22,953 nucleotides of DNA from an uncultured Eubacteriales bacterium (GTDB lineage: Bacteria > Bacillota > Clostridia > Oscillospirales > Acutalibacteraceae): the NCBI GenBank assembly GCA_900317215.1, contig ONFW01000117.1, forward strand, positions 1 through 22,953. Reading direction: 5' to 3'. Shown piece after piece: positions 15,035 to 22,953 of this stretch. Each line of letters opens with the position of its first letter. Positions within the stretch are counted from its first letter, which is position 1. The notes under the pieces were generated by a model. That model was given only the letters and a program-made list of their open reading frames with translations, made no database searches and was not told the origin of the DNA. The translations under genes and the position numbers were made by a program.

Positions 15035-16990
15035 TTATGCTTTCTTAACTACTTTAAGCGTAAGAACCTTTGATACTATCTTGCCCCTTGTATCCTTGAC
15101 CTTTACCTTGAGATAATATGTTCCTGCTGAAGTGGGCTTAAAGGATATTTTGCTGTTTGTGCTGTAGCTTTTCAGCTCAGAGTAAGAGGATTTTCCGCTC
15201 TTTTTGAAGTATACTGCATATTTATAGGGAGCAACTCCGCCATAACCTGCAGCCTTTATGACCACACTTTTTCCGAGAGTGATCTTTGATGCTGAAAGGG
15301 TGGACTTGTTTTTAAGACCGGGCTTAACAGTTACATTGAATACCTTCCTGACAAGTGTACCCTCTGAATCCTTGACCGTAACAAGAATATTATAATTGCC
15401 AGCCGAGGAGGGCTTTACCGAAGCTGTTTTTGATGTGCTGAAGCCCTTTACAGCAGTGTATTTGTCCGCTGTGGACTTTTTGTAGTATACGGCGTACTTG
15501 TATGTCGGCAGACCGCCTGTGGCTGCTGCATTTACGGTAAAGGTCTTTCCGAGCATAAGTGAGGTTGCGGAAACAGTGGATTTGTTTGCAAGCTTTGCTC
15601 TTACTGTCAGAGTAAAGAGCTTTCTTACATAGCTGCCCTTTGCGTCCTTGACAATAACTATTATGTTGTATTTGCCTGAGGAGGTGGGCTTGAAGGCGGC
15701 GTTTGCGGCAATGGTGTAATTTCTGAGTTTGACATATTTTTTAGCAGTGGACTTTTTATAATAGAACGCATATTTATATGTCTTTGTTCCGCCGGAGGCC
15801 TTTCCGGTTATTTTTACTGAATTGCCAAGGGTGATCGCCTTTGCGGAGATAGTTGAATTGTTCTTGAGAGGAGCGGAAACAGTTATAGTAAAGGTCTTGC
15901 CGACCATTTTACCCTTTGCATCCTTTACTCTGACAAGTATATTATACTTGCCTGTTCCCTTGGGCTTGATGTTGGCAGTCTTTGCCGTGCTGTAATTTCT
16001 TACTGCTGAATAATACTTTGAGGAAGCGCTCTTATAATAGAATGCGTATTTGTAAGAAGCAGCACCGCCCGTAGCATTTGCCTTGACTGTAACGTATTTT
16101 CCAAGCTCGATAGCCTTAGCAGAAATAGTAGCGCTGAGCTTAAGCGGAGCCTTTACAGTAAGCTTGAATACCTTATCGGCTGTTTTGCCCTTGCTGTCAT
16201 AGGCTTTGACCTTGATATAGTAAATTCCTGCAGATGTGGGCTTGAAGGCGGAGGAGGTAAGAGTGCTCGCCTTTCTGAGTGTTGTATAATACTTGGAGGT
16301 CGACTTTCTGTAATACACTGCATACTTGTATGCTTTTGTGCCTCCCGAAGCGGCATGAGTAAGCTTGACTGCCTTTCCGGTTTCTATAACTGTAGCGGAA
16401 ATTGAGGACTTGTTTTCAAGCGGAAGCACAGTTTTTGCTTTTACGGTGAGGGTCAGAGTTTTGCTTGCGATCTTGCCTCTGCTGTCCTTTACCTTGACAA
16501 GTATATAGTAAATGCCTGCCGAGGTCGGTTTATATGCTTTTGTAGCTACAGTGCTTTCTGTCTTGATAGTCTTATAGTATTTATCGCTGCTCTTTTTTAT
16601 CATGACAGTGTATTTATAGGGCTTTACTCCTCCTGTAGCAGAGCAGTTTATTCTTACTGCACCGCCGAGAGTAAGTGTGCTGACTGAGAGAGTGGAGGTG
16701 TTTTTAAGTGCGGGAATGACAGCATTGACCTTGAGGGTATGAGCATCGGTCGAGGTTGCGCCTGTTGCATCCTTCACGGTAAGACGGACAGTGTAGGAGC
16801 CTGTGAGCGCAGGCTTCCATGTTTTATAGGCCGATGTGCTGAAGCCCTTTATGGTGGTATAACCTGAGGCGGAGCTGTGCTTGACGTCGATCTGATACTG
16901 ATAGGGAGCAGTACCCTCTGTAGCAGAGCAGCGAATAGTTACTGACTTGCCTTTGTCTATGCTGTAGGAGCTGAGAGTGACCTTTGCCTT
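15035..16990 (-). repeat. Seven tandem Tyr-rich domain repeats (about 92 residues each)
   Basis: This encodes the C-terminal third of the M60 protein. Each unit starts near a LKNKSTLSA-like linker, then has a GKxVTI strand, ATGG-x-PYKYAVYYKKS, a KPTSAGxYxIxVKVKD strand and a closing TLTVKA strand. The pattern resembles Ig-like Y_Y_Y or PKD-type folds. Repeats 6, 5, 4 and 3 (15320-15595, 15596-15871, 15872-16147, 16148-16423) are each exactly 276 bases. The terminal ones are slightly longer. The DNA copies have diverged, so the array is old and not a slipping repeat. It probably serves as a stalk or glycan-binding surface. Confidence 0.85.
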
Positions 16991-19900
16991 AGGCTCGGAC
17001 TTGTCCGTGAGATATGCAGAGCTTGCATTCCATGCAAGGTGATATACATTGTGCTTATAAAGCAGAGCCTTGTATGTGCTTGCAGTGAAGCTGCCGCTTG
17101 ACGGAACAGCTAAAACAAAGTCATTACCGACCTTTGTTCTGTCTGCGCGCAGGCGAAGCTTGCCGGTTATTCCGGGATCAACAGAGACAGAATGTGTGAG
17201 GTTTACATTATCTGTAATGTTGAGCTTTCCTGAGAAGGATGCTTTTCCTGAGTTTCCAACGAATACGGCGCTGTTTGTTCCGTAGAAGTTGTCTGCATTG
17301 CCGTATATGGAGGTGTTGCTGCCGACTGTCAGACTGCCGCATTCAAGGCTGATCGTTGCGCCGTCCTGATTGTCGTTGAAATTGTCGTGAATAATAGTAT
17401 TGCTGATGCTTACATTACACTCAGCGGAATCGCAGTAAATTGCCGAGCCTGCCTTTGCCTTGTTGAATCTGATCTCTGTACCGCCGGAGCAATTGAGAAC
17501 AGAAGAGCCGGAGAGGTAGATGACGCCTTCATACCAGGTACGGTTTTTGGAAATAATACAGCCGTTGAGCGTGATGTTGGAGGATGTGCTCTTTACCACG
17601 CAGCCCTTTGATGTTGAGTTGCAGTTCTGAACGGTAACGCCCTTGCCAAGTGTGAGAGAAGCGCTGGAAACATCAAAGAAGGGGGAGCCTGTATAATCTC
17701 CGTCTGAATCATAGAAGTAGTCGTTATCGAATACCACCATATCATCGCGGCTCTCATCATAAGCCTTTACGGTAAGTGAACCGCCTGAGGTGATGCGGAA
17801 GGGAGCTTCATTCTTGGTAGTGTTAAAGATGACGATCTGCTTTGATGAGGATGCAGGCTTCAGAGTTATAGCCTTAGAGATGTTTATGCCCTCCTTGATA
17901 TAGCAGCTTCCGAGAAGCTCGACCGTAGCTCCTGAAGGTGCCGCATCAATGGCAGCCTTGAGGGTGTTGTAGTATGTGCCGTTTACAGAAGCAACTGCCT
18001 TTCCGGAAAAGCTGCCGGGATTGAAGGAAATGCTTGAATAGACGTTGAGCTGAGAGTCGTAGGCGTTGATAGTGTAGGAGCCGAGAGCAGTGGTCTCTGT
18101 GTATTCATTGCCCCATCTGAAATCAACTACTTTGCCGTTTTTGACTATCTCAAAGCCGAGATGTCCCTCAACACAGGAGGCAGGGATCGAGAAATACATT
18201 GTATTGGTGTTTGTGTTAAAGGAGGATACCTCGATATCACCCTTGCCGACATTGGATATCTTTTTCCTGTTATAGCTGTCGGTAGCATAGTAATAGAGCT
18301 TGGGCTTCTTTGATGTATCGAGATTCATCGCATTGATAGCATTGGTGTAGTTTGAGCTTTCGTTTTTAAGATAGCCGTATTTTTTGAAATAATACGTAAG
18401 GTCGATGCCGAGGATCTTTGAAGAATAAGCTGAGAATTTTTCCTTTAAGGTCGTGTTAAGAAGATATTGGTCAGCCTGTTCGTTTCCACAGGTCTGGAAT
18501 CTGAACATCTTCTCGACCTCGGCCCAGTAGCCGTTGTGATATACCTCGAGATCCCAGAACATGGGGAGCTGCCAGAAATAATGCGTATCGCCCCTGTTTT
18601 CATCGAGCCAGAAATTATTCTGATCCTCTGGAGCTATAAGGGTGATGTCATATCTTGAGGAATCCTTGCTGACACAGATAGAATCGTACATATTATGCTC
18701 AAGGACATATTTCATCGACCACATATTGTTGGTGATCTCCGTATATTCTCTCGTGTTGTCGTCCATGGAATGACCTACTTCATGAGGGAAGCCCCAGCCG
18801 TATCTGCCCAAAAGGAAGCAGCCGAGCCAGTTGTTGTCCTGGATACAGATCATTTCGGGGGTCGAATAGGCGCCTGCATAGGGCTGGTTCACCTTGACAC
18901 CGAGATACATGTTTTCATATTCTGCCTTAGTCATACCGGCGTGCGCCATCATATAGTCGATGAACTTATCCCAGTTGTTGACTGTTTCAGTCGGGCTGAG
19001 ACCCTCCTGGATATATGCCTCAACGGTTCTTTCCAGGGTTATTGTCATATATGAGTATGTAGAATAAAGCTCAACACAGTTATGATAGCCCTTTTCGCCG
19101 TTCTTGTAGTGCTTGTAGTATTCCTTTATCTTCTCAAGAAACTCGTGAGTATTATCCTTTGCCTTGAAGGTAGGAACCTTGTCGCCGCCCTTGATCTCAA
19201 CTCTTACCTTGTCGCTCTGCTGCTCTTCGGTATAGGGGTTGAGGATATAGATAAGACCGCCTGGCTCGACATCGGGCTGCACATAGCTTGAAAAAGGCTT
19301 TGAATGAACCGAAGGTGTGGTTATTATATTGTTTCCTCTCTGCAGGCTGTAGGTTAACTCCTCATGGCAGTCGGAAATATGCTGGGTAAACATGATCTGA
19401 GGCAGCGGATCGCCGGACGCTGCTTCAACAAAAACAGAAAACTGTTCTCCGGGAGATACCCATATTCCGGTGGGCTGTCTGTCAGTAGCAAACCATTTCA
19501 TGTGTACCTTCGCCGCATGCTCGGTGCTGCTGCCTATTCTTTTCGGAATAAACACGGCAAGCTCTTCAACGGTCTTTCCGTCAACGATATCATTCGCTCT
19601 GCTGAGTGTCTTCTGCAGATCCTGCGGAAGCGAGTAGGCTGCTGCCTTTGAAACAAGATCCTTGATATAGGCAGAGGTCACACCGCTTGAAAACTTGGTT
19701 TTGGTGCAGTCGTCCGGATCAAAGATCTTATTGATCTTTATGACCAGATCCCTCAGCTCAGGTGAGTTCTCTACCTTATACATCCTCATCAGCTGGCCAA
19801 AGTCGCTCTTCTCGGTGTTGTGAACGGTAAACCATTCGTTGGAATACATTGATATGGAGTAGGAGGTGCCGTTGACCTGCTTAGAGATGTTGAAGGTCAC

Positions 19901-20365
19901 TGTGCCGTCTAAAGTTGACGGTTCAAGATTAAGTGTCGTGTATTGATCGGTAAAGCTCAAAGCGCCGTAGCCGACAATATCGAGGTACTGACCGCTGAAG
20001 TTCTGAATGGTGTAGTTATTGTTTCCTTTATTGCTGAATGTGTAGAAGTATTTTTCCGGTACTTCGAGGTCGGTCACGGCTTCGTCAAGCATTCCGGAAG
20101 AAAAGGCGGGGAAGGAATTGTTGTCCGGATGGATCGCGCTTGTCATGACAGTTCCTGTGTTGACGTTGTAGATAAAGTAGCTTCCATCTGGCAGGCTCTG
20201 TGATGAATTGGCAAGATAGAGGCTTTGCTCGGATGCGCTTGCCATGACAGATGGGGTGTCGGTTCCGCTTTGCGACACTGCTCCGGCACTGACGGCAGCG
20301 GACGAGATTGCCACTACGCCGGTGAGTATCAGGGACAAAGCTTTTCTGAGATGTTTTGGTATCAT
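15035..20365 (-). CDS. Secreted multidomain M60-type metallopeptidase with beta-helix and tandem repeats
   Basis: A 1776-residue exported protein. A Sec signal peptide spans residues 1-29 (K4, R7, K8; long hydrophobic core; AGA before the likely cut). Residues 40-190 contain GSYFIYNVNTG and YTIQNFSGQYLDI, reminiscent of ricin-type beta-trefoil carbohydrate binding, but this is weak. The M60/enhancin-like core (about 278-620) begins AKVHMKWFATDRQPTGIWV. It has the zinc site GFPHEVGH (H528, E529, H532) with E543 ten residues later, followed by TNNMW. M60 peptidases characterised from gut bacteria cut O-glycoproteins such as mucin; that substrate is inferred here. Residues about 790-1120 form a probable right-handed beta-helix. 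Residues 1126-1776 are seven repeats. No dockerin, LPxTG or SLH anchor is visible. AAGGAGAAG precedes the ATG. Confidence 0.85.
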   Translation of the reverse strand: MIPKHLRKALSLILTGVVAISSAAVSAGAVSQSGTDTPSVMASASEQSLYLANSSQSLPDGSYFIYNVNTGTVMTSAIHPDNNSFPAFSSGMLDEAVTDLEVPEKYFYTFSNKGNNNYTIQNFSGQYLDIVGYGALSFTDQYTTLNLEPSTLDGTVTFNISKQVNGTSYSISMYSNEWFTVHNTEKSDFGQLMRMYKVENSPELRDLVIKINKIFDPDDCTKTKFSSGVTSAYIKDLVSKAAAYSLPQDLQKTLSRANDIVDGKTVEELAVFIPKRIGSSTEHAAKVHMKWFATDRQPTGIWVSPGEQFSVFVEAASGDPLPQIMFTQHISDCHEELTYSLQRGNNIITTPSVHSKPFSSYVQPDVEPGGLIYILNPYTEEQQSDKVRVEIKGGDKVPTFKAKDNTHEFLEKIKEYYKHYKNGEKGYHNCVELYSTYSYMTITLERTVEAYIQEGLSPTETVNNWDKFIDYMMAHAGMTKAEYENMYLGVKVNQPYAGAYSTPEMICIQDNNWLGCFLLGRYGWGFPHEVGHSMDDNTREYTEITNNMWSMKYVLEHNMYDSICVSKDSSRYDITLIAPEDQNNFWLDENRGDTHYFWQLPMFWDLEVYHNGYWAEVEKMFRFQTCGNEQADQYLLNTTLKEKFSAYSSKILGIDLTYYFKKYGYLKNESSNYTNAINAMNLDTSKKPKLYYYATDSYNRKKISNVGKGDIEVSSFNTNTNTMYFSIPASCVEGHLGFEIVKNGKVVDFRWGNEYTETTALGSYTINAYDSQLNVYSSISFNPGSFSGKAVASVNGTYYNTLKAAIDAAPSGATVELLGSCYIKEGINISKAITLKPASSSKQIVIFNTTKNEAPFRITSGGSLTVKAYDESRDDMVVFDNDYFYDSDGDYTGSPFFDVSSASLTLGKGVTVQNCNSTSKGCVVKSTSSNITLNGCIISKNRTWYEGVIYLSGSSVLNCSGGTEIRFNKAKAGSAIYCDSAECNVSISNTIIHDNFNDNQDGATISLECGSLTVGSNTSIYGNADNFYGTNSAVFVGNSGKASFSGKLNITDNVNLTHSVSVDPGITGKLRLRADRTKVGNDFVLAVPSSGSFTASTYKALLYKHNVYHLAWNASSAYLTDKSEPKAKVTLSSYSIDKGKSVTIRCSATEGTAPYQYQIDVKHSSASGYTTIKGFSTSAYKTWKPALTGSYTVRLTVKDATGATSTDAHTLKVNAVIPALKNTSTLSVSTLTLGGAVRINCSATGGVKPYKYTVMIKKSSDKYYKTIKTESTVATKAYKPTSAGIYYILVKVKDSRGKIASKTLTLTVKAKTVLPLENKSSISATVIETGKAVKLTHAASGGTKAYKYAVYYRKSTSKYYTTLRKASTLTSSAFKPTSAGIYYIKVKAYDSKGKTADKVFKLTVKAPLKLSATISAKAIELGKYVTVKANATGGAASYKYAFYYKSASSKYYSAVRNYSTAKTANIKPKGTGKYNILVRVKDAKGKMVGKTFTITVSAPLKNNSTISAKAITLGNSVKITGKASGGTKTYKYAFYYKKSTAKKYVKLRNYTIAANAAFKPTSSGKYNIIVIVKDAKGSYVRKLFTLTVRAKLANKSTVSATSLMLGKTFTVNAAATGGLPTYKYAVYYKKSTADKYTAVKGFSTSKTASVKPSSAGNYNILVTVKDSEGTLVRKVFNVTVKPGLKNKSTLSASKITLGKSVVIKAAGYGGVAPYKYAVYFKKSGKSSYSELKSYSTNSKISFKPTSAGTYYLKVKVKDTRGKIVSKVLTLKVVKKA

Positions 20366-20405
20366 TGTTATCTTCTCCTTTTCTAAGATTTTTTAGCTGA
20401 TCTTA

Positions 20406-20434
20406 ATTATAATACTAATGTATATATTTTTCTA
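20406..20434 (-). promoter_or_regulatory. Probable promoter for the M60 protein gene
   Basis: On the minus strand, TAGAAA (20434-20429) and a perfect TATAAT (20411-20406) are 17 bases apart. The -35 matches four of six positions. Transcription would begin near 20399, giving a leader of about 34 bases with the AAGGAGAAG ribosome binding site. Confidence 0.55.
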
Positions 20435-20535
20435 CTGTATTTGCAAAAATCTCTGTTATAAACATAACAAGTGTTAATAATTTGGTAATAATTGCAATAA
20501 AGTCTATTCACACATTTCATTGATAGTTCATTTTA

Positions 20536-20553
20536 GGTCGGATATTTCCGACC
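20536..20553. repeat. Perfect inverted repeat GGTCGGA-tatt-TCCGACC, operator-like
   Basis: A 7-bp perfect palindromic arm pair with a 4-base centre stands out as GC-rich inside an AT-rich region. No T run follows on either strand, so it is not a terminator. It lies 79 bases upstream of the ATPase -35 box and about 100 bases upstream of the M60 -35 box, a position suited to a shared regulator. Confidence 0.5.
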
Positions 20554-20631
20554 ATAAAGGGGAAAATATCATTGAAAAATGATGTAAATATCAACAATAG
20601 TAACATAATACTTATTTTGAGAGTTTTATTA

Positions 20632-20660
20632 TTGACATAAATTAACAAGAATAGTATAAT
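20632..20660 (+). promoter_or_regulatory. Consensus sigma-A promoter for the P-type ATPase
   Basis: TTGACA (20632-20637) and TATAAT (20655-20660) are both perfect and separated by exactly 17 bases. Transcription would start near 20667, leaving a leader of about 89 bases before the ATG at 20756. Confidence 0.88.
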
Positions 20661-20755
20661 TTTAGATGTGATAGATTATATTCTGTCCCAAAGGAAGACA
20701 ATGCAGAGCTTTTAAGCAGCCCTGCAGAAATCATTGAAAAAAAAGGAGTCTTGTT

Positions 20756-22953
20756 ATGGAACTCAAAGGTTTGACGGCAAAAGAGGTCGAAAAGAGCCGT
20801 GAGCAATACGGTACCAACGACCTTACTCAGATCCCACCGGATCCGCTGTGGAAAAAGATCCTCATCGGTTTTACCGACCCTATGATCATGATACTCCTCG
20901 TTGCCCTTGTAGTGCAGGTAGTGCTGTTCTTTATGGGGCAGGCCGAATGGTTCGAGCCTGTGGGTATCCTTATCGCAATACTGATCGCAAACGGAGTGGC
21001 CTCCATCAGTGAATATAAGCAGGAAAACAAGGCTCAGGCTCTCAAGTCTGAGGAAGAGGCCAAGGAGATGACAAAGGTCCTCCGTGACGGCAAGCTCATG
21101 GAGATACATGTCAGCGAGGTCGTAGTGGGCGACCTTGTATATCTTCAGGCGGGCGACAAGATCCCCGCTGACGGTATCATCGTGAAGGGCGAGATCAAGG
21201 TCGATCAGGCAGCTCTCAACGGCGAGACCGAGGAAGCCGAGAAGATCCCCTATGTAGAAGGCGAAGAATATGACATCAAGGATCTTCTTAACAAATACTA
21301 CGCCTACAGAGGTACGGTCGTCTGCGGAGGCGACGGTTACATGGAGGTCAAGGTGGTCGGAGATAAGACCCTCTTCGGAGAGCTTGCTCTTGAGGTGCAG
21401 GAGGATACAAGAAAAACTCCTCTCCAGGTCAAGCTTGCAAAGCTTGCAAAGCAGATATCCACCTTCGGCTATATCGGCGCTGCAGCCATAATTGTTGCAG
21501 TAATTCTTAAAACTGTTCTCACCGGTCATGCACCTTCGGATTTCTACGGCTGGCTCAGGCTTTGTCTTGACGCTATCACCGTAGCTGTTACAGTCATTGT
21601 CTGCGCGGTTCCCGAGGGTCTGCCAATGCTCACGTCTATCCTTCTTTCCTTCCAGAGCATGAAAATGGCCAAGGACAACGTCCTTGTCCGTAAGATAAAC
21701 GGTCTTGAAACAGCAGGAAGTCTCAGCCTCCTGTTCTCGGATAAGACAGGCACTATCACAGAGGGCAAGCTCTCTGTTGTAGAAATGGCTACAGGCAATG
21801 TCACAGTCTTTGACAAGCTTTCAAAAATGCCCGGTCCGCTTGCGCTTGATGTTATCACCGGTATCGGTATCAACAACAGCGCCGTAGCAAGTGACGGCAA
21901 TATCCTCGGCGGCAACAGCACCGACCGTGCGCTGATGTCATATCTTGTTTCTGCTGATGCAGTAAACAAGCTTGCAAAAGAGGATGTAAAGGCATTTAAT
22001 CCCTTCGATTCTGCAAAGAAGTATTCAAGTGTTACAATCAAGCGTGACGGCAAGAATGTCACCTATATCAAGGGTGCGCCCGAGAAGATACTTGACAGAT
22101 GCACGACATTTGTAGATGAAAAGGGAACAGTTAAGAAGCTTACCGAAAAGAATTACCTTACCTCATACATCGACACTCAGGCAGGACGCTCGATGCGTCT
22201 TCTTGCAGTTGCAAAGGCTGAGGGAGACAACGCAGACGGCGAGCTTACTCTCGTGTGCGTCATCAGCATTCGTGATAACGTAAGACCCGAGGCTATCGAG
22301 GCTATCAAAGAGGTTCAGAATGCAGGAATACAGGTAGTTATGGTAACAGGCGACAGAAAAGAGACAGCCTGCGCTATTGCAAAAGAGGCAGGACTCCTCA
22401 GAGAGAATACAGATGTTGCTCTCACCTCGGCTGAGCTTGCGGAAAAGACCGACGAAGAGCTTAAGGCTATCATGCCTAACCTCAGAGTTGTTTCCCGCGC
22501 ACTCCCCACAGACAAGAGCCGTCTTGTAAGATGCGCTCAGGAGCTTGATTATGTTGTCGGGATGACAGGCGACGGCGTAAACGATTCTCCCGCTCTTAAA
22601 AAGGCCGATGTTGGCTTTGCAATGGGCAGCGGAACAGAGGTCGCAAAGGAAGCCGGCGATATTACAATTCTTGACGATAACTTCTCATCTATCGAAAAAG
22701 CTATCCTCTACGGCAGAACGATGTTCAAGAGCATTCGCAAGTTCCTTATCTTCCAGCTCACTGTTAATGTGGCTGCGGTCCTTATATGCTTCATCGGTCC
22801 GCTCCTTGGCTGCAACGTAGTTCTTACAGTTGTTCAGCTCCTTCTCATCAACCTTGCAATGGATACCCTTGCGGCTATCGCATTCGGCAGCGAGCCTGCT
22901 CTCAAGGAATATATGAGAGACAAGCCTGTGCCAAGAAGCGAAAGCATAGTTAC
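20756..22953 (+). CDS. P-type cation ATPase, Ca2+-type, 3' end missing
   Basis: The frame starts at ATG 20756 (AAGGAG seven bases upstream) and runs off the window after 732 codons. Full-length family members are about 870-900 residues, so the last membrane helices are missing here. Two N-terminal helices (PMIMILLVALVVQVVLFF and ILIAILIANGVASI) precede the actuator domain, with ALNGETE as the TGE-type loop. Helix M4 carries PEGLP (286-290), typical of Ca2+ pumps. The phosphorylation site is DKTGT with Asp329, and the hinge motif is TGDGVND (604-610). Helix M6 has N699 and D703 (NLAMDTLAA), matching the Ca2+ site II residues of PMCA/SERCA-type pumps. It probably exports Ca2+ using ATP; another divalent cation cannot be excluded. 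It is transcribed divergently from the M60 gene. Confidence 0.92.
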   Translation, partial: MELKGLTAKEVEKSREQYGTNDLTQIPPDPLWKKILIGFTDPMIMILLVALVVQVVLFFMGQAEWFEPVGILIAILIANGVASISEYKQENKAQALKSEEEAKEMTKVLRDGKLMEIHVSEVVVGDLVYLQAGDKIPADGIIVKGEIKVDQAALNGETEEAEKIPYVEGEEYDIKDLLNKYYAYRGTVVCGGDGYMEVKVVGDKTLFGELALEVQEDTRKTPLQVKLAKLAKQISTFGYIGAAAIIVAVILKTVLTGHAPSDFYGWLRLCLDAITVAVTVIVCAVPEGLPMLTSILLSFQSMKMAKDNVLVRKINGLETAGSLSLLFSDKTGTITEGKLSVVEMATGNVTVFDKLSKMPGPLALDVITGIGINNSAVASDGNILGGNSTDRALMSYLVSADAVNKLAKEDVKAFNPFDSAKKYSSVTIKRDGKNVTYIKGAPEKILDRCTTFVDEKGTVKKLTEKNYLTSYIDTQAGRSMRLLAVAKAEGDNADGELTLVCVISIRDNVRPEAIEAIKEVQNAGIQVVMVTGDRKETACAIAKEAGLLRENTDVALTSAELAEKTDEELKAIMPNLRVVSRALPTDKSRLVRCAQELDYVVGMTGDGVNDSPALKKADVGFAMGSGTEVAKEAGDITILDDNFSSIEKAILYGRTMFKSIRKFLIFQLTVNVAAVLICFIGPLLGCNVVLTVVQLLLINLAMDTLAAIAFGSEPALKEYMRDKPVPRSESIV

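Larger units (their letters stand above)
20366..20755. other. Divergent intergenic region between the M60 gene and the P-type ATPase
   Basis: An AT-rich, 390-base region without a gene. It holds a promoter on each strand (separate entries), a GTTAT-aaac-ATAAC inverted repeat (20455-20468), an 8-base direct repeat TAATAATT at 20475 and 20486 (period 11), a perfect inverted repeat at 20536-20553, and an ATCATT-gaaa-AATGAT hairpin (20568-20583). No tRNA, riboswitch or coding frame of note is seen. Confidence 0.6.

Noticed and set aside
15035..16990. Tandem repeat array considered as a CRISPR or recent satellite
   Set aside because: The units are 276 bases, diverged in DNA, in frame and coding; there are no identical short repeats with spacers.
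20700..20714. Four-codon leader ORF (ATG to TAA) in the 5' leader of the ATPase
   Set aside because: Although an AAGGAA precedes it, such a short frame is expected by chance and no attenuator hairpin pair is visible.
20642..21529. Minus-strand frame of 295 codons opposite the P-type ATPase
   Set aside because: The plus strand encodes conserved ATPase motifs over the same bases; this frame is a mirror of the real codons.

Overview
The window looks like chromosomal DNA from a Gram-positive anaerobe of the class Clostridia (Bacillota), most likely a gut Ruminococcus or a relative in the Oscillospiraceae. The reasons are the ecfA1-ecfA2-ecfT-truA block, the yceD-rpmF pair, a ClpE-type unfoldase, strong AAGGAGG-like ribosome binding sites, TTGACA/TATAAT promoters, and a large secreted M60-type metallopeptidase with Tyr-rich repeats. 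The taxon is an inference, since there is no rRNA gene in the window.

Layout: 1-5421 is a plus-strand run. It holds the 3' part of a class I SAM methyltransferase, the shared energy-coupling module of ECF vitamin/metal transporters (ecfA1, ecfA2, ecfT), the tRNA pseudouridine synthase truA, and a membrane-anchored DUF5711-like protein. A consensus promoter at 5530-5558 then drives yceD-rpmF, which ends in a clear terminator (6343-6369). Behind that terminator are an AT-rich unrecognised methyltransferase-like gene, a DUF1848 gene with a C-terminal radical-SAM-type cysteine triad, the ribosome assembly GTPase der, and the acyltransferase plsY, closed by a hairpin at 10529-10561. A new promoter precedes a CvpA-family gene and pgsA. 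A ClpE-like AAA+ unfoldase follows and ends in its own terminator, and then comes a tiny putative lipoprotein gene.

The right part is accessory in character. A 1776-residue secreted protein on the minus strand (15035-20365) combines a signal peptide, a possible beta-trefoil-like region, an M60/enhancin-like metallopeptidase core (HEVGH plus downstream Glu), a cysteine-rich beta-helix-like region and seven tandem repeats of about 92 residues. It converges on the small lipoprotein gene across a shared bidirectional terminator. It diverges from a P-type (Ca2+-type) ATPase that runs off the right edge. The 390-base divergent intergenic region carries a promoter on each strand and several small inverted or direct repeats.

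The housekeeping genes link translation (truA, L32, Der), membrane lipid synthesis (PlsY, PgsA), nutrient uptake (ECF) and protein quality control (ClpE-like). The most unusual objects are the multidomain M60 protein and the uncharacterised methyltransferase-like/DUF1848 pair. No RNA genes, IS elements, CRISPR arrays or recognisable riboswitches were found.
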